64,000 nt of DNA from Pedobacter sp. Leaf176 (lineage in GTDB: Bacteria; Bacteroidota; Bacteroidia; Sphingobacteriales; Sphingobacteriaceae): positions 171,531 to 235,530 of the forward strand of contig NZ_LMPD01000002.1 of assembly GCF_001424305.1 (NCBI RefSeq). Reading direction: 5' to 3'. A model generated the notes under the pieces. That model was not told the origin of the DNA and did not search any database. It was given only the letters and a program-made list of their open reading frames with translations. Within the stretch, counting starts at the first letter, position 1. Each line of letters begins with the position of its first letter. The position numbers and the translations under genes are program-made. Below, in pieces: positions 34,402 to 43,773 of this stretch.

Positions 34402-35862
34402 ATGAAAACGAACCAATTTAAAACTTACCAACTGACGGTAATGGTGCTCGCGACCATTTTAACGGTGTCTTTCTACAGTTGTAAAAAATTCCTGGACGTA
34501 AATGAAAATCCAAATAACCCTGTTAATGCATCACCGCAGCTATTACTGCCTGCCGCAGAAGCCGCTGTTGGACAGCTGGTTGGAAACAACTTCCAAATTT
34601 ATGGTAACTTTTGGGCACAGTACTGGACCCAAAGCCCATCCTCATCACAATACCGAACCATTGATCAGTATCGGGTAACTAACACCAATTTCGACCAACC
34701 ATGGATCAATATTTACCGATCTTCGCTCGAAAATCTGCAGCTTATCATCAACAGCAATACGCCTAATGCCGAGCACATAAAAGGTATGGCATTTTTGTTA
34801 AAGGCATATACTTTTCAGCTTGCGACTGATGCTTTCGGCGATATTCCACTTACTGAAGCCTTGCAGGGAAATGTGATTGCTAGCCCGCGGTATGAAAGGC
34901 AGCAAGTAGTATACGATAGCATTTTTAATTACATAGATCGCGGAATTATATTATTAAGTGTTGCAAATGCAGTTTCACCGGCTTCGCAAGATCTGCTCTT
35001 CCAGGGCGATGCTGGTCAGTGGATTCGTTTTGGCCGTACCCTTAAGCTCAGGGCATACCTGCGCCTGAGCCAGGTTTTACCAGCCACCGCTCAGCAGGGC
35101 ATCGCGCAGCTTTATAGTACAACCGGCGGATTTTTAGAAAGTGATGCAGCCCTAAACTACGCTTCTACAGGCGGCAATGAAAACCCACTTTATAATGAAA
35201 CCATTGGTTTAGGAAGGACACAGAATATTGTGGCCAGCACTACAGCTGTTAATGCCTTTTTACGAAATCAGGATCCACGACTGTACAGGTTTTACGATGT
35301 TTTAGCGGGCGCCGACACTATTTCATCAATACGACAGGGCAGCTATAGCACCAACACCGACAAAGAGGTTTCGCCACCATCGGCTTTGGTTGGTGGCAAT
35401 GCGATAAACACGGCTTCGGCTACAGCCCCGGTTAAACTTATTTCGGGTGCTGAAAGTTACTTTTTACAAGCCGAGGCCGTAGCCAGAAATTGGGCTTCCG
35501 GAAATCTGGCAGCTTTATATCGGTTCGGCGTTCAGAGCAGTTTTAGTGCTTTAGGCATTCCGGACGTAGCTCCGGCGTATCTGGCAAACGCTCCCGACGC
35601 CGTTCTACCAGGAACAACAGCAGGTAATATCCGTACCATAATCTTACAAAAATATTATGCCATGTGCGGTTTCCAAGGTTTCGAGGCATGGACCGAATGG
35701 CGCCGTACAGGTTATCCGGAATTTTTAGTTACCTCAGCAGCGTCGACCATTGGCGGCGGCCGTATGCCGCTCCGTTTCCTTTATCCAAACAGCGAGATTA
35801 CAACCAACCAGAATTTTCCGGGTACGACCCTAATTTACGAGCCAGTTTGGTGGGACAAATAG
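34402..35862 (+). CDS. SusD/RagB family nutrient-binding lipoprotein
   Basis: A 486-residue surface lipoprotein and partner of the SusC protein encoded nine bases upstream. It has a signal with lipobox-like FYSCKKFLDVNENPNNPV at about residues 25-40 and the SusD-like helical (TPR) scaffold seen in the SusD_2-type branch, with the motif AYTFQLATDAFGDIPLTEAL and the C-terminal YYAMCGFQGFEAWTEWRRTGYP that closes the fold. Its ligand is unknown. Confidence 0.94.
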   Translation: MKTNQFKTYQLTVMVLATILTVSFYSCKKFLDVNENPNNPVNASPQLLLPAAEAAVGQLVGNNFQIYGNFWAQYWTQSPSSSQYRTIDQYRVTNTNFDQPWINIYRSSLENLQLIINSNTPNAEHIKGMAFLLKAYTFQLATDAFGDIPLTEALQGNVIASPRYERQQVVYDSIFNYIDRGIILLSVANAVSPASQDLLFQGDAGQWIRFGRTLKLRAYLRLSQVLPATAQQGIAQLYSTTGGFLESDAALNYASTGGNENPLYNETIGLGRTQNIVASTTAVNAFLRNQDPRLYRFYDVLAGADTISSIRQGSYSTNTDKEVSPPSALVGGNAINTASATAPVKLISGAESYFLQAEAVARNWASGNLAALYRFGVQSSFSALGIPDVAPAYLANAPDAVLPGTTAGNIRTIILQKYYAMCGFQGFEAWTEWRRTGYPEFLVTSAASTIGGGRMPLRFLYPNSEITTNQNFPGTTLIYEPVWWDK

Positions 35863-36030
35863 CTGCAGTCTTTCATGCTCCGATTTTAATACGGTATCTA
35901 TGAGCCGAATACTGAAAATGGGTTTTTAAATACCCGTTTCGCCATTTTAATATTCAAATTAAATTTCGATTAATAAATTTGTAATGTCTTTAAACATCTG
36001 GATGGGTGTGGTTTACAGTTAATGAGAAGG

Positions 36031-36063
36031 GCGGACATCCCTAAAAAGGTGTTCGCTTTTTTT
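36031..36063 (+). terminator. Intrinsic terminator after SusCD
   Basis: GCGGACATC pairs with GGTGTTCGC (nine base pairs with two G-U), loop CCTAAAAA, followed by T7. It lies 170 bases after the SusD stop. Confidence 0.75.
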
Positions 36064-36169
36064 CCAGTTAATTATAGGAATCATGCAACCAATTTGGTGA
36101 AAATCCCATTATATAGAATGGTAAAAAAATAGTCGTTAAATCGATAGTAATTAATTTTGACTTACGCTT

Positions 36170-36177
36170 TAAATTTG
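36170..36177 (+). promoter_or_regulatory. -7 element TAAATTTG before a small lipoprotein
   Basis: Exact TAnnTTTG match that ends six bases before the ATG at 36184; transcription would start at the start codon. No -33 TTG at 17-23 bases. Confidence 0.45.
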
Positions 36178-36183
36178 AGAAAA

Positions 36184-36411
36184 ATGAATTATCCAATTAG
36201 GTTAGTTTCACTATTATTATTTTGTAGTTTGTTCATTGCCTGCGGGTCCCCGGAACAAAAGAATTCTGCTGTTCAGGACTCTGTTGCAGATAAAACGGCA
36301 ACCGACAGTTCACGACTGGATTCTTTTGGTGGAGACGGGACTGCAAAAAGCAGAATCGGCACCGCAGAAGACAGTACCAGCATGGGCACACCCCCGGAAC
36401 CTCAGCAATAA
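36184..36411 (+). CDS. Small predicted lipoprotein
   Basis: A 75-residue protein: signal peptide with lipobox LFIAC (Cys21) and a polar mature part rich in Ser, Asp and Thr (KNSAVQDSVADKTATDSSRLD). It appears disordered and could be a surface or periplasmic lipoprotein. The ATG at 36184 is chosen over an upstream TTG because the -7 box at 36170-36177 lies between them. Function unknown. Confidence 0.65.
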   Translation: MNYPIRLVSLLLFCSLFIACGSPEQKNSAVQDSVADKTATDSSRLDSFGGDGTAKSRIGTAEDSTSMGTPPEPQQ

Positions 36412-37214
36412 AGCACATTGCTGTACCGCACTTTGTAAGTTCTTAATGCGCAATTATCTTATCCCATCATGTCTAAACTATTTGACCAACTTACCTTTAT
36501 CTATTGGTTTCGCCGAAGATTGATTAACTATGTGGCAACGCGATAATTCCCATTCTGGGTATTTAAAATAATTAAAATATACCGCAATTTCGGTACGGAA
36601 TTATCCATTGTCTGAATTCAACTCAGATTTCTTGCTCATCGCATTAAAAACAAAGCATGCGATTGATAGGACTTGGTGTCTAAAATAATTTTTATTTCCC
36701 AGCAGATAGCTAACTGTCCGCCATTCTCTGCTGATCTCCAGAACTGGTCGCCAAAATTTCCTGATTAGGAAATACTTTAAAAAGTTGATGATCTGCTTCC
36801 GGTTATTGTTCTCCGGGCGCCACAAAATCCAACACTGTTTTCTCTGGCAAATTTTCTTTACTAAGTTTGAATGGAATCCAAGTAATTCTTGTATAAAACT
36901 TCGTTCAGGGTCATACGTAACATCATATACCTTGAATCATATATCTTATAAGATGGTTTGAGATTTAACGTAGGATTTAATAATCTGAAGATTTGACCTG
37001 AAAAGTAATTGTCATTACAAAACTAAGTGCATAGCTTAGCGTCAATGTAAAAACCATTTGTTATGATGATGAAAAAATTTTCAGAACTTTTCTGGAAACA
37101 AATGAATACCTATTTAAAAATCTTCAATTTTTTTTTTTGGAAGCGTTACGTTCATAAGTATCTCCATTAAAAAGTAAATGTGTATATATTATTAACCCCA
37201 GTAAAAATTAAAAT
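36412..37214. other. Long gene-poor region before xylB
   Basis: No convincing gene in 800 bases. A minus-strand frame at 36601-36825 (74 codons) would need a TTG start and has no recognisable domain; upstream of it, short frames in other phases look like broken coding sequence. A plus-strand frame at 37063-37170 (MMMKKFSELFWKQ, ending VHKYLH) of 35 codons contains an 11-T run and ends 44 bases before xylB. GGGTATTTA is at 36557-36565. The region may be decayed genes or an upstream regulatory area of xylBA. Confidence 0.35.
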
Positions 37215-38693
37215 ATGTATTTATTAGGCATTGATGTAGGTACCTCTTCAGTTAAGGTTTCGGTGGTTGATGCAGCCAGTCAGCATTGTTTGGCAATGTC
37301 ACATTACCCGGAAAACGAAGTGGAAATTAAGTCTCTGCAAGCAGGATGGGCAGAGCAGTCGCCAGAAGATTGGTGGCAGAATACCCAACGGGCAATCTTA
37401 AAGCTCAACGAAACAGGCTTATATAATCCAAAAGACATCAAGGCAATCGGCATTGCTTACCAGATGCATGGATTGGTCGTCGTCGATAAAAAACAGCGTG
37501 TTTTGCGCGACAGCATTATCTGGTGTGATAGCCGGGCGGTAAAAATTGGGGAAGATGCATTCAATAGCATCGGCCATGAAAGATGCTTAAGCCATTTACT
37601 GAACGCTCCGGGAAATTTTACCGCTTCTAAACTCGCCTGGATAAAAGCAAATGAGCCTGAAATTTACCAAAATATAGATAAAATCATGTTGCCCGGTGAT
37701 TTCATTTCCATGAAACTTACGGGAGAAATTACAACAAGTATATCCGCCTTATCCGAAGGAATTTTCTGGGATTTCAGAAACGACGAAATATCCCGTGATG
37801 TAATGGAATATTTCGGAATTGATCGCACATTAATTCCTCAGGTTAAGCCGCTTTTCTCCGATCATGGCTATTTAAAAGAGGGAGTGGCAAGCTTGCTAGG
37901 ACTTAGCGTGGGTATCCCGGTCGCGTATAAATCCGGCGATCAGCCTAATAACGCACTTTCATTAAATGTGCTCAGACCGGGCGAAGTTGCTGCAACTGCA
38001 GGCACCTCAGGTGTAATATATGGCGTTAGCGATAATTTAAGTTACGATAAACAGTCGAGGGTTAACACGTTCGCACATGTAACTTATGCTCCGGAACAGA
38101 AACATACAGGTGTACTTTTATGTATCAATGGAACAGGAAGTATGTACCGATGGACTAAGCATAATTTTGCACCGAATCTTGAGTATAGTGAATTAAATAA
38201 GATGGCCGCTTCCGCGCCTATCGGCAGTAAAGGCATTCGAGTGTTGCCTTTTGGAAATGGTGCAGAGCGAATGCTTGGAAACAAGTTTACTGGAGCTCAA
38301 TTTCATAGAATTGACTTAAATACACATACCCAAAGCGATATATTCCGTTCGGTACAGGAGGGTATCGCCTGTTCTTTCCGATATGGTTTAGACATCATGC
38401 GCGAAAATGGAATTGAACCTAATGTAATCAGGGCTGGCCGTGCCAATTTATTCCTTAGCGATGTTTTTGCACGCGCCTTCGTAGATTTAACCGGGGTACC
38501 ACTTGAGCTTTATGATAACAATGGAAGTGTGGGTGCTGCATTGGGCGCGGGAATAGGCGCAGGAATTTATAGGGATCCGGGAGAGGCTTTCTGTAAACAC
38601 GAATTAATCCGACGGGTTGAACCCCAGCAACAAAGCCCATATGAACAAGTCTATACGGACTGGAAAGAAATTTTAGATAATACAATCATTTAA
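37215..38693 (+). CDS. xylB: Xylulokinase
   Basis: A 492-residue FGGY-family sugar kinase. The N-terminal phosphate loop GIDVGTSSVKVSVVD, IAYQMHGLVVVD with the substrate contact, IIWCDSRA, and LPGDFISMKLTGEI match xylulokinase. The C-terminal ATP-binding part has GVIYGVSDN and NGTGSMYRW and ends with GAALGAGIGAG. It phosphorylates D-xylulose after isomerisation of D-xylose. xylA follows after 18 bases, so the two are an operon. No xylose transporter or XylR-like regulator is adjacent. Confidence 0.94.
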   Translation: MYLLGIDVGTSSVKVSVVDAASQHCLAMSHYPENEVEIKSLQAGWAEQSPEDWWQNTQRAILKLNETGLYNPKDIKAIGIAYQMHGLVVVDKKQRVLRDSIIWCDSRAVKIGEDAFNSIGHERCLSHLLNAPGNFTASKLAWIKANEPEIYQNIDKIMLPGDFISMKLTGEITTSISALSEGIFWDFRNDEISRDVMEYFGIDRTLIPQVKPLFSDHGYLKEGVASLLGLSVGIPVAYKSGDQPNNALSLNVLRPGEVAATAGTSGVIYGVSDNLSYDKQSRVNTFAHVTYAPEQKHTGVLLCINGTGSMYRWTKHNFAPNLEYSELNKMAASAPIGSKGIRVLPFGNGAERMLGNKFTGAQFHRIDLNTHTQSDIFRSVQEGIACSFRYGLDIMRENGIEPNVIRAGRANLFLSDVFARAFVDLTGVPLELYDNNGSVGAALGAGIGAGIYRDPGEAFCKHELIRRVEPQQQSPYEQVYTDWKEILDNTII

Positions 38694-38711
38694 TAAAAAA
38701 AATTTAAAGCG

Positions 38712-40043
38712 ATGACAAAAATAGTTACAGGAAGCCAAGAATTCTTCAAAGGGATAAACCAGGTTCAGTTCGAAGGGTTGGAGAGCGATAATCCATTAGC
38801 ATTCAGGTGGTATGAGGCAGACAGAATAGTTGCGGGCAAGACCATGAATGAGCATTTTAAATTTGCCTGTTCTTACTGGCACTCATTTAATGGAAATGGC
38901 AGCGACCCATTTGGTGGGCCAACACATTTCTTCCCTTGGGAAACAAAAACAGATCCTATTGAGCGGGCTAAAGACAAGATGGATGCGGCTTTTGAATTCA
39001 TTACTAAAATGCAGATGCCATATTATTGCTTTCATGACGTAGATGTTGTCGATTACGGAAATGACGTAGCTGAAAATGAGCGCAGACTGAATATCCTGGT
39101 AGAATACGCGAAACAAAAGCAAAAGGATAGTGGTGTGAAGTTACTTTGGGGCACTGCAAATTTATTCAGTCACAGCCGTTACATGAATGGCGCCGCCACA
39201 AATCCAGATTTTCATGTGCTTGCTCACGGCGCTGCGCAGGTAAAAGCAGCAATCGATGCCACCATTGCGCTTGGAGGTGAAAACTATGTTTTCTGGGGTG
39301 GACGTGAAGGCTACATGAGCCTACTTAACACGAATATGAAAAGGGAACAGGAACACCTGGCCCGATTTTTACATACCGCAAAAGATTATGCCAGAAAACA
39401 AGGTTTCAACGGTACTTTCTTCATTGAGCCTAAGCCATGTGAGCCATCTAAACATCAATACGATTACGATGCAGCAACGGTTAAAGGATTTCTTCAGCAA
39501 TATGACCTACTCGCTGACTTTAAGCTGAACCTGGAAGTGAACCATGCCACCCTTGCAGGCCATACCTTTCAGCATGAACTTCAGGTAGCCGTAGATAATA
39601 ATCTTTTAGGCTCAATTGATGCGAACAGAGGTGATTATCAAAATGGCTGGGACACTGATCAATTCCCAAATGATATCAATGAACTCACAGAATCGCTGCT
39701 CATCATACTCGAAGGTGGAGGTCTTCAGGGAGGCGGGGTTAATTTCGACGCTAAAATACGCAGAAACTCAACCGATTCTAAAGATCTCTTTTATGCTCAT
39801 GTTGGTGGTATGGATATTTTTGCTAGAGCATTGCTTACGGCAGATGCAATTTTAACAAAGTCAGACTATAAAAAAGTTAGAAGCGACCGATACCGGTCTT
39901 TCGATGATGCACATGGGGAAGCATTCGAAAATGGAAAGCTTTCATTAGAAGAATTAAGAGACATCGCTGTACAAATGGGTGAACCTGCTTCGATAAGCGG
40001 ACGACAGGAATATCTGGAAAATTTGATAAATAGATATATTTAA
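38712..40043 (+). CDS. xylA: Xylose isomerase
   Basis: A 443-residue class II enzyme that converts D-xylose to D-xylulose using two divalent metals. Motifs: the substrate region YCFHDVDVVDYG (His and Asp of the catalytic pair), WGGREGYMSLLNTNM, the metal ligands FFIEPKPCEPSKHQYDYD, LEVNHATLAGHTFQHEL, and SIDANRGDYQNGWDTDQFP. Length and motifs are complete. It is the second gene of the xylBA operon. Confidence 0.97.
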   Translation: MTKIVTGSQEFFKGINQVQFEGLESDNPLAFRWYEADRIVAGKTMNEHFKFACSYWHSFNGNGSDPFGGPTHFFPWETKTDPIERAKDKMDAAFEFITKMQMPYYCFHDVDVVDYGNDVAENERRLNILVEYAKQKQKDSGVKLLWGTANLFSHSRYMNGAATNPDFHVLAHGAAQVKAAIDATIALGGENYVFWGGREGYMSLLNTNMKREQEHLARFLHTAKDYARKQGFNGTFFIEPKPCEPSKHQYDYDAATVKGFLQQYDLLADFKLNLEVNHATLAGHTFQHELQVAVDNNLLGSIDANRGDYQNGWDTDQFPNDINELTESLLIILEGGGLQGGGVNFDAKIRRNSTDSKDLFYAHVGGMDIFARALLTADAILTKSDYKKVRSDRYRSFDDAHGEAFENGKLSLEELRDIAVQMGEPASISGRQEYLENLINRYI

Positions 40044-40609
40044 TTAGCGATTAGAGGAATGTCCATAGTTTTTAGTCCGGATTGTCTGACCAGGCAATCC
40101 GGAGGACTCCCCTGTTCTGCATCATAAATCAACAAACAGTAAGAACCAATCATTTGATAAAATGGTAGAATCCTTTAGTTATTTAATATCCATAAGAGAG
40201 GAAATGCATCACATAGCTTCAAAAATAATTTTCTGCTGAACGCTCACCTCCCTATAGGCAATCAGGGCTTTTCTGATTTCCTTAATACAAAGAAAAAAGT
40301 TGGTCTGAGTAAGCAAGTCAACCTTTGTATTAGGTCTTTCAATCTAAGGAAGCCCCCCGGCTAGCGCTTCATCTTCGCGATAAAGAAGACATAACGTTCA
40401 GACCTTATGTTTTAAATATAACCTTAAAGTAAATCGTTATTATAAGTAAAGCCAACTAGTGCGCATCATCGCACCGGTCTGTATAACCCTGAAATAGAAG
40501 AATACTTTTTAATAATTTAAAAACGACCAGCAAAATTCATCGTGCCTGAAATTTTTGATAATATAATAGTGCTCATAAGTAATACGTCACTGATTGTCGC
40601 ACAAAAAAT
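40044..40609. other. Gene-poor region with inverted repeats after xylA
   Basis: No full gene. TCCGGATTG at 40076-40084 pairs with CAATCCGGA at 40095-40103, a hairpin without a T tract just after xylA. TAATACAAAG at 40283-40292 is exactly complementary to CTTTGTATTA at 40323-40332. On the minus strand a frame of about 42 codons without an ATG ends at 40209 (LLTQTNFFLCIKEIRKALIA within it) and looks like the remnant of a coding sequence. Its origin is unknown. Confidence 0.35.
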
Positions 40610-42016
40610 CTAAGAATTGCTCAACTTATCCTGTCCATTACGGATTAAGTTAATTGCCCTGTTCCATTTATCATAGACTTTAATAGGAGCACTGTAATCG
40701 GGTATGTCAAATTCCCAAGGTATTAAAACTTCAATATCATCCCTTCCAGAAAGTTCGGGTATCCACCGACGGATAAAGTCCTGCGCTTTATACTTATTTG
40801 CTTGGTGAACGGGATTGGTGTACCAAATTTCAAAGGCCTGCATATGCCAGTTCATCCAGTTTGAACTTACATCATAATCGATTAGTTTGGATTCGAAATA
40901 CGCCGCGCCCCAGGTCCAGTTTATCCTGAGGTCATGTATAAGATAACTTGCACAATTTACACGTCCTCTGTTGCTCATAAACCCGGTCTGGTTAAGCTGT
41001 CGCATGTGCGCATCGACAAATGGAATACCAGTTTTTCCCTGGCACCATTTCCTGAATTCAGATGGATCATTCTCCCATTTAAATTCCTTGTTTTGATAAC
41101 CTTTCGTATGGTATAAGCTATTGCCAACGCGAATTGCCTTAAACGTAAAATAATCCCTCCACACCAGTTCGAAGACAAGCCACCAGGTGCTCTGGTTTTT
41201 TTTTACCTGTTCTTCATATTCCATTACTCTTTGATAAATTAATCTAGGTGATACGCAACCCAACGCCAGGTATGGAGAAAATTTTGAACTGTAATCCAAA
41301 CCATCTGACCGATTTCTGCTCCACCTATATCCTGTGAGCAGTTCGGATTTGAAAGTATAATATTCAATCCTTTTCAATCCAGCATTTTCCCCGCCAATAA
41401 CCAAAGGTTTTGAGTTTTCATAGTCACTTTTTTCATAGCCGTAAAGTTTATACGAGGGGAATCCAGTAGATTGTACTTTATTTTCAAATTTAAATGGCTT
41501 AGGTATATCAAAGATATCCCGGGGAGCAGCGGATTTCCCTACCGCGATTCTGTAAGCCTTGCTAGTGAGCGGAATTTTGTCAATTTTGAAAGGTATATCC
41601 TCCTTATGATAAAGCGTTTTACCCCAGAAAAAGTGAAAGCGGGTTTTTGGCAGTGCTTTCGTCAGGTCATCTACCAGTTGCATTTCGTAGCTGGCATATT
41701 CCTCTTCCGCATACACATCCGTTATGTTAAATTCCTCGATCAGCTTCGGTATAGTAATCATTGCAGACACTTCCCCAATAACGAGATGGCCTCCTAAGGC
41801 TTCAAGATTGTCCTTTAAATCAGTTACACATTGCTCCATGAATTTGAAACGGACGATATCATACCTTGGGAAACCGTGAACTGACATTTTAAAATCTTTC
41901 TCCTCAATGCAATAACAAAACAAGAGTGAGTCACATGCCGATTGGGCTCTTATCAATGCTTCGTTGTCATGTAGTCTTAAATCATTTTTAAACCAGACCA
42001 GACCGCATTTTTCCAT
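40610..42016 (-). CDS. DASH-type cryptochrome / photolyase
   Basis: A 468-residue flavoprotein of the photolyase superfamily. The start GLVWFKNDLRLHDNEAL is the antenna-binding alpha/beta domain; the FAD domain has TGYRWSRNRSDGLDYSSKFSPYLALGC, WRDYFTFKA, TGIPFVDAHMRQLNQTGFMSNRGRVNCASYL, and SNWMNWHMQAF. The FD-like ending and spacing resemble DASH cryptochromes, which repair cyclobutane dimers in single-stranded DNA and may also signal. No partner photolyase gene is adjacent. Light-dependent DNA repair is the likely role; class assignment is from motif spacing. Confidence 0.9.
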   Translation of the reverse strand: MEKCGLVWFKNDLRLHDNEALIRAQSACDSLLFCYCIEEKDFKMSVHGFPRYDIVRFKFMEQCVTDLKDNLEALGGHLVIGEVSAMITIPKLIEEFNITDVYAEEEYASYEMQLVDDLTKALPKTRFHFFWGKTLYHKEDIPFKIDKIPLTSKAYRIAVGKSAAPRDIFDIPKPFKFENKVQSTGFPSYKLYGYEKSDYENSKPLVIGGENAGLKRIEYYTFKSELLTGYRWSRNRSDGLDYSSKFSPYLALGCVSPRLIYQRVMEYEEQVKKNQSTWWLVFELVWRDYFTFKAIRVGNSLYHTKGYQNKEFKWENDPSEFRKWCQGKTGIPFVDAHMRQLNQTGFMSNRGRVNCASYLIHDLRINWTWGAAYFESKLIDYDVSSNWMNWHMQAFEIWYTNPVHQANKYKAQDFIRRWIPELSGRDDIEVLIPWEFDIPDYSAPIKVYDKWNRAINLIRNGQDKLSNS

Positions 42017-42214
42017 ACCCTATTACTCGTTTGTGTTGCTATTCAACAATTGTTCTGGACTTATGTTTTCTTCAATCTTGAATAGCTTTATTTTAGTGTA
42101 TTTGTCACAACCCTTTTAAGGGAATCTGAAAAAATTAAAATGTGGCGAACTGAACCCTGTCTACACAACCAACTTTATTAATTCTTGAGTAAGAACCTAA
42201 AAGAAGTGCGGGTT

Positions 42215-42248
42215 TTGAACGTAGAAAATGATAAATTTTATAGATTTG
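42215..42248 (+). promoter_or_regulatory. Promoter of the PAP2 phosphatase gene
   Basis: TTG at 42215-42217 and TAGATTTG at 42241-42248 stand 23 bases apart, the upper limit of the Bacteroidota spacing. The leader to the ATG at 42268 would be about 14 bases. Confidence 0.45.
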
Positions 42249-42267
42249 AGGCTATATTCACTACATT

Positions 42268-42900
42268 ATGCTTAAAAACCCAAAACTTATAATTACAATT
42301 TTTCTTATCCTGTTGATCTCTTTTATTACACTTGGTGTTTTTATCTCCCTTAATCCAATTACTCCTTTCGATATTAAAGTTTCTCAGGATGTACAGAAAT
42401 ATCAGTCAAAATGGTTGGATTACCTCATGCTTTCAATTAGTGTATTTGGAGAACTACCCTGGTCTCTGGTTTCCGTTTTAGTGGTTGCTGCAATTTTTTA
42501 TTTTAATAAGTTTAAAAGGGAAAGCTATTTTATTACGTTAATTCTTTGTTCCGGCTTAATCATATTGGCCGTAAAGAATTTAATTAATAGGCCACGGCCA
42601 ACAAGCTTCTATGTACGTTTAGTAGAAATCAATCGATTTCAAAGTTTTCCAAGTGGACATGTATTATCTTATGTCCTGTTTTTCGGTTTCTTAATCATTT
42701 TAATGAAAAACTTAAAAACCATACCAGCAGTATGGAGGCGTTTAGTCATTATTATATCCATATTCCTGATTGTAATGATCGCCCCATCCAGAATTTACCT
42801 TGGCGCCCATTGGTTTACGGATACTTTAGGAGGTTTTTTCTTGGGCTTAATTTGCTTATATCCCCTTACCTATTTTTACCTGAAAAAGAAAAGTATATAA
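42268..42900 (+). CDS. PAP2 family membrane phosphatase
   Basis: A 210-residue membrane protein of the type 2 phosphatidic acid phosphatase family. The three-part active site is present: KNLINRPRP, FPSGHV with the general acid His, and RIYLGAHWFTDTLGG with the nucleophile His. Five or six membrane helices flank these. Members dephosphorylate undecaprenyl diphosphate or phosphatidyl glycerophosphate; which one applies is not clear. It stands alone with a promoter-like sequence ahead. Confidence 0.92.
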   Translation: MLKNPKLIITIFLILLISFITLGVFISLNPITPFDIKVSQDVQKYQSKWLDYLMLSISVFGELPWSLVSVLVVAAIFYFNKFKRESYFITLILCSGLIILAVKNLINRPRPTSFYVRLVEINRFQSFPSGHVLSYVLFFGFLIILMKNLKTIPAVWRRLVIIISIFLIVMIAPSRIYLGAHWFTDTLGGFFLGLICLYPLTYFYLKKKSI

Positions 42901-43251
42901 TTAACCATGGTCTACCATACCTCATGCGTATCTTGATATTGATGTTTATGGCTAGGATTAAAGCCAAAAATTTTAATCAATGGGCTAATTATAATGAAAA
43001 TACATAAACAGCTTATATAATGGCTACACTACAGTACAAAGTGCTTAATACTTAAATTTGAATAAAATACTAAAAAGCAGGGTATTTATACGCTATTTAA
43101 TTGCTTTAAAAACAGAGTTACCCAGAAGAATAGTAGCCTAAATAAAAATATGGGGCATTTATAGACCAATAATTGATTTGGTTTAAACTACTAATTATAT
43201 AGTCATGGTATAAGTTTTGTTAAACAATAGGTACCTAAAACCTATAAAAAC
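42901..43251. other. Intergenic region upstream of the ECF sigma gene
   Basis: No gene is supported. TAAATTTG at 43053-43060 is an isolated -7 match. GGGTATTTATACGC starts at 43080 and matches a motif found in other intergenic regions of this window. Another -7-like TAAGTTTTG is near 43210, with one base too many. The sigma factor gene probably has its promoter here. Confidence 0.35.
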
Positions 43252-43770
43252 ATGACTGCATTCGAATTTAACCACCTAGTAAATGCGCATTCAGTTTCAC
43301 TGAAATCGCACGCATTAAAATTTACAAATGACATCGAAGATGCCAATGATTTAGTTCAGGATACATTAGTTAAAGCCATTAGATTTTACGAAAATTTCCA
43401 GGAAGGAACAAATATTAAAGGCTGGTTGTTTGTTATTATGAGGAACACTTTTATTAACAACTACAGAAAGATAGCTAAAACAAGGGCATTGATAACGCAA
43501 ACGGACGAAATTTCCTCAATTAATTTAGCGCATAGCGCGACAAGAAATCATGCTGAAGGAAAATTTGTAGTGGGAGACATCAATAAAGCATTAGCAAGTT
43601 TACCTGAAGCATATCATACACCTTTTGTACGCTATTTTGAAGGTTACAAATACCATGAAATATCTGATATGCTCCAAATTCCACTTGGAACCGTTAAGAC
43701 CCGGATATTTGTTGCCAGAGAAATGCTGAAAAAGTATTTAAAAACCTATGCTAAAGACGAGCGTGGCTAA
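43252..43770 (+). CDS. ECF sigma-70 factor
   Basis: A 172-residue extracytoplasmic-function sigma factor with region 2 (FTNDIEDANDLVQDTLVKAI, then NIKGWLFVIMRNTFINNYRK) and region 4 (ALASLPEAYHTPFVRYFEGY, then MLQIPLGTVKTRIFVAREMLKKYL). The linker is short, with no extra domain, and no anti-sigma factor gene is next to it; the adjacent L,D-transpeptidase gene is convergent. Its control must therefore be transcriptional or by a distant partner. A GGGTATTTA motif about 170 bases upstream could be its own target. Confidence 0.93.
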   Translation: MTAFEFNHLVNAHSVSLKSHALKFTNDIEDANDLVQDTLVKAIRFYENFQEGTNIKGWLFVIMRNTFINNYRKIAKTRALITQTDEISSINLAHSATRNHAEGKFVVGDINKALASLPEAYHTPFVRYFEGYKYHEISDMLQIPLGTVKTRIFVAREMLKKYLKTYAKDERG

Positions 43771-43773
43771 TAA

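Larger units (their letters stand above)
35863..36183. other. Intergenic region with terminator
   Basis: No gene. It holds a weak nested palindrome near 35917-35955 (AAAATGG ... CCATTTT around GGGT ... ACCC), a clear terminator at 36031-36063, and the -7 box of the small lipoprotein gene at 36170-36177. Confidence 0.5.

Noticed and set aside
36601..36825. 74-codon minus-strand frame as a gene
   Set aside because: It needs a TTG start, has no recognisable domain or promoter, and the bases around it look like decayed coding sequence. Mentioned only within the gene-poor region.
37063..37170. 35-codon aromatic-rich frame before xylB as an attenuator leader
   Set aside because: Phe and Trp occur, but no terminator or antiterminator follows and xylose genes have no reason to sense these amino acids. 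The composition comes from an 11-T run.
42732..43007. Frame overlapping the end of the PAP2 gene
   Set aside because: It is in a different phase of a well supported gene and has no domain. A shadow frame.
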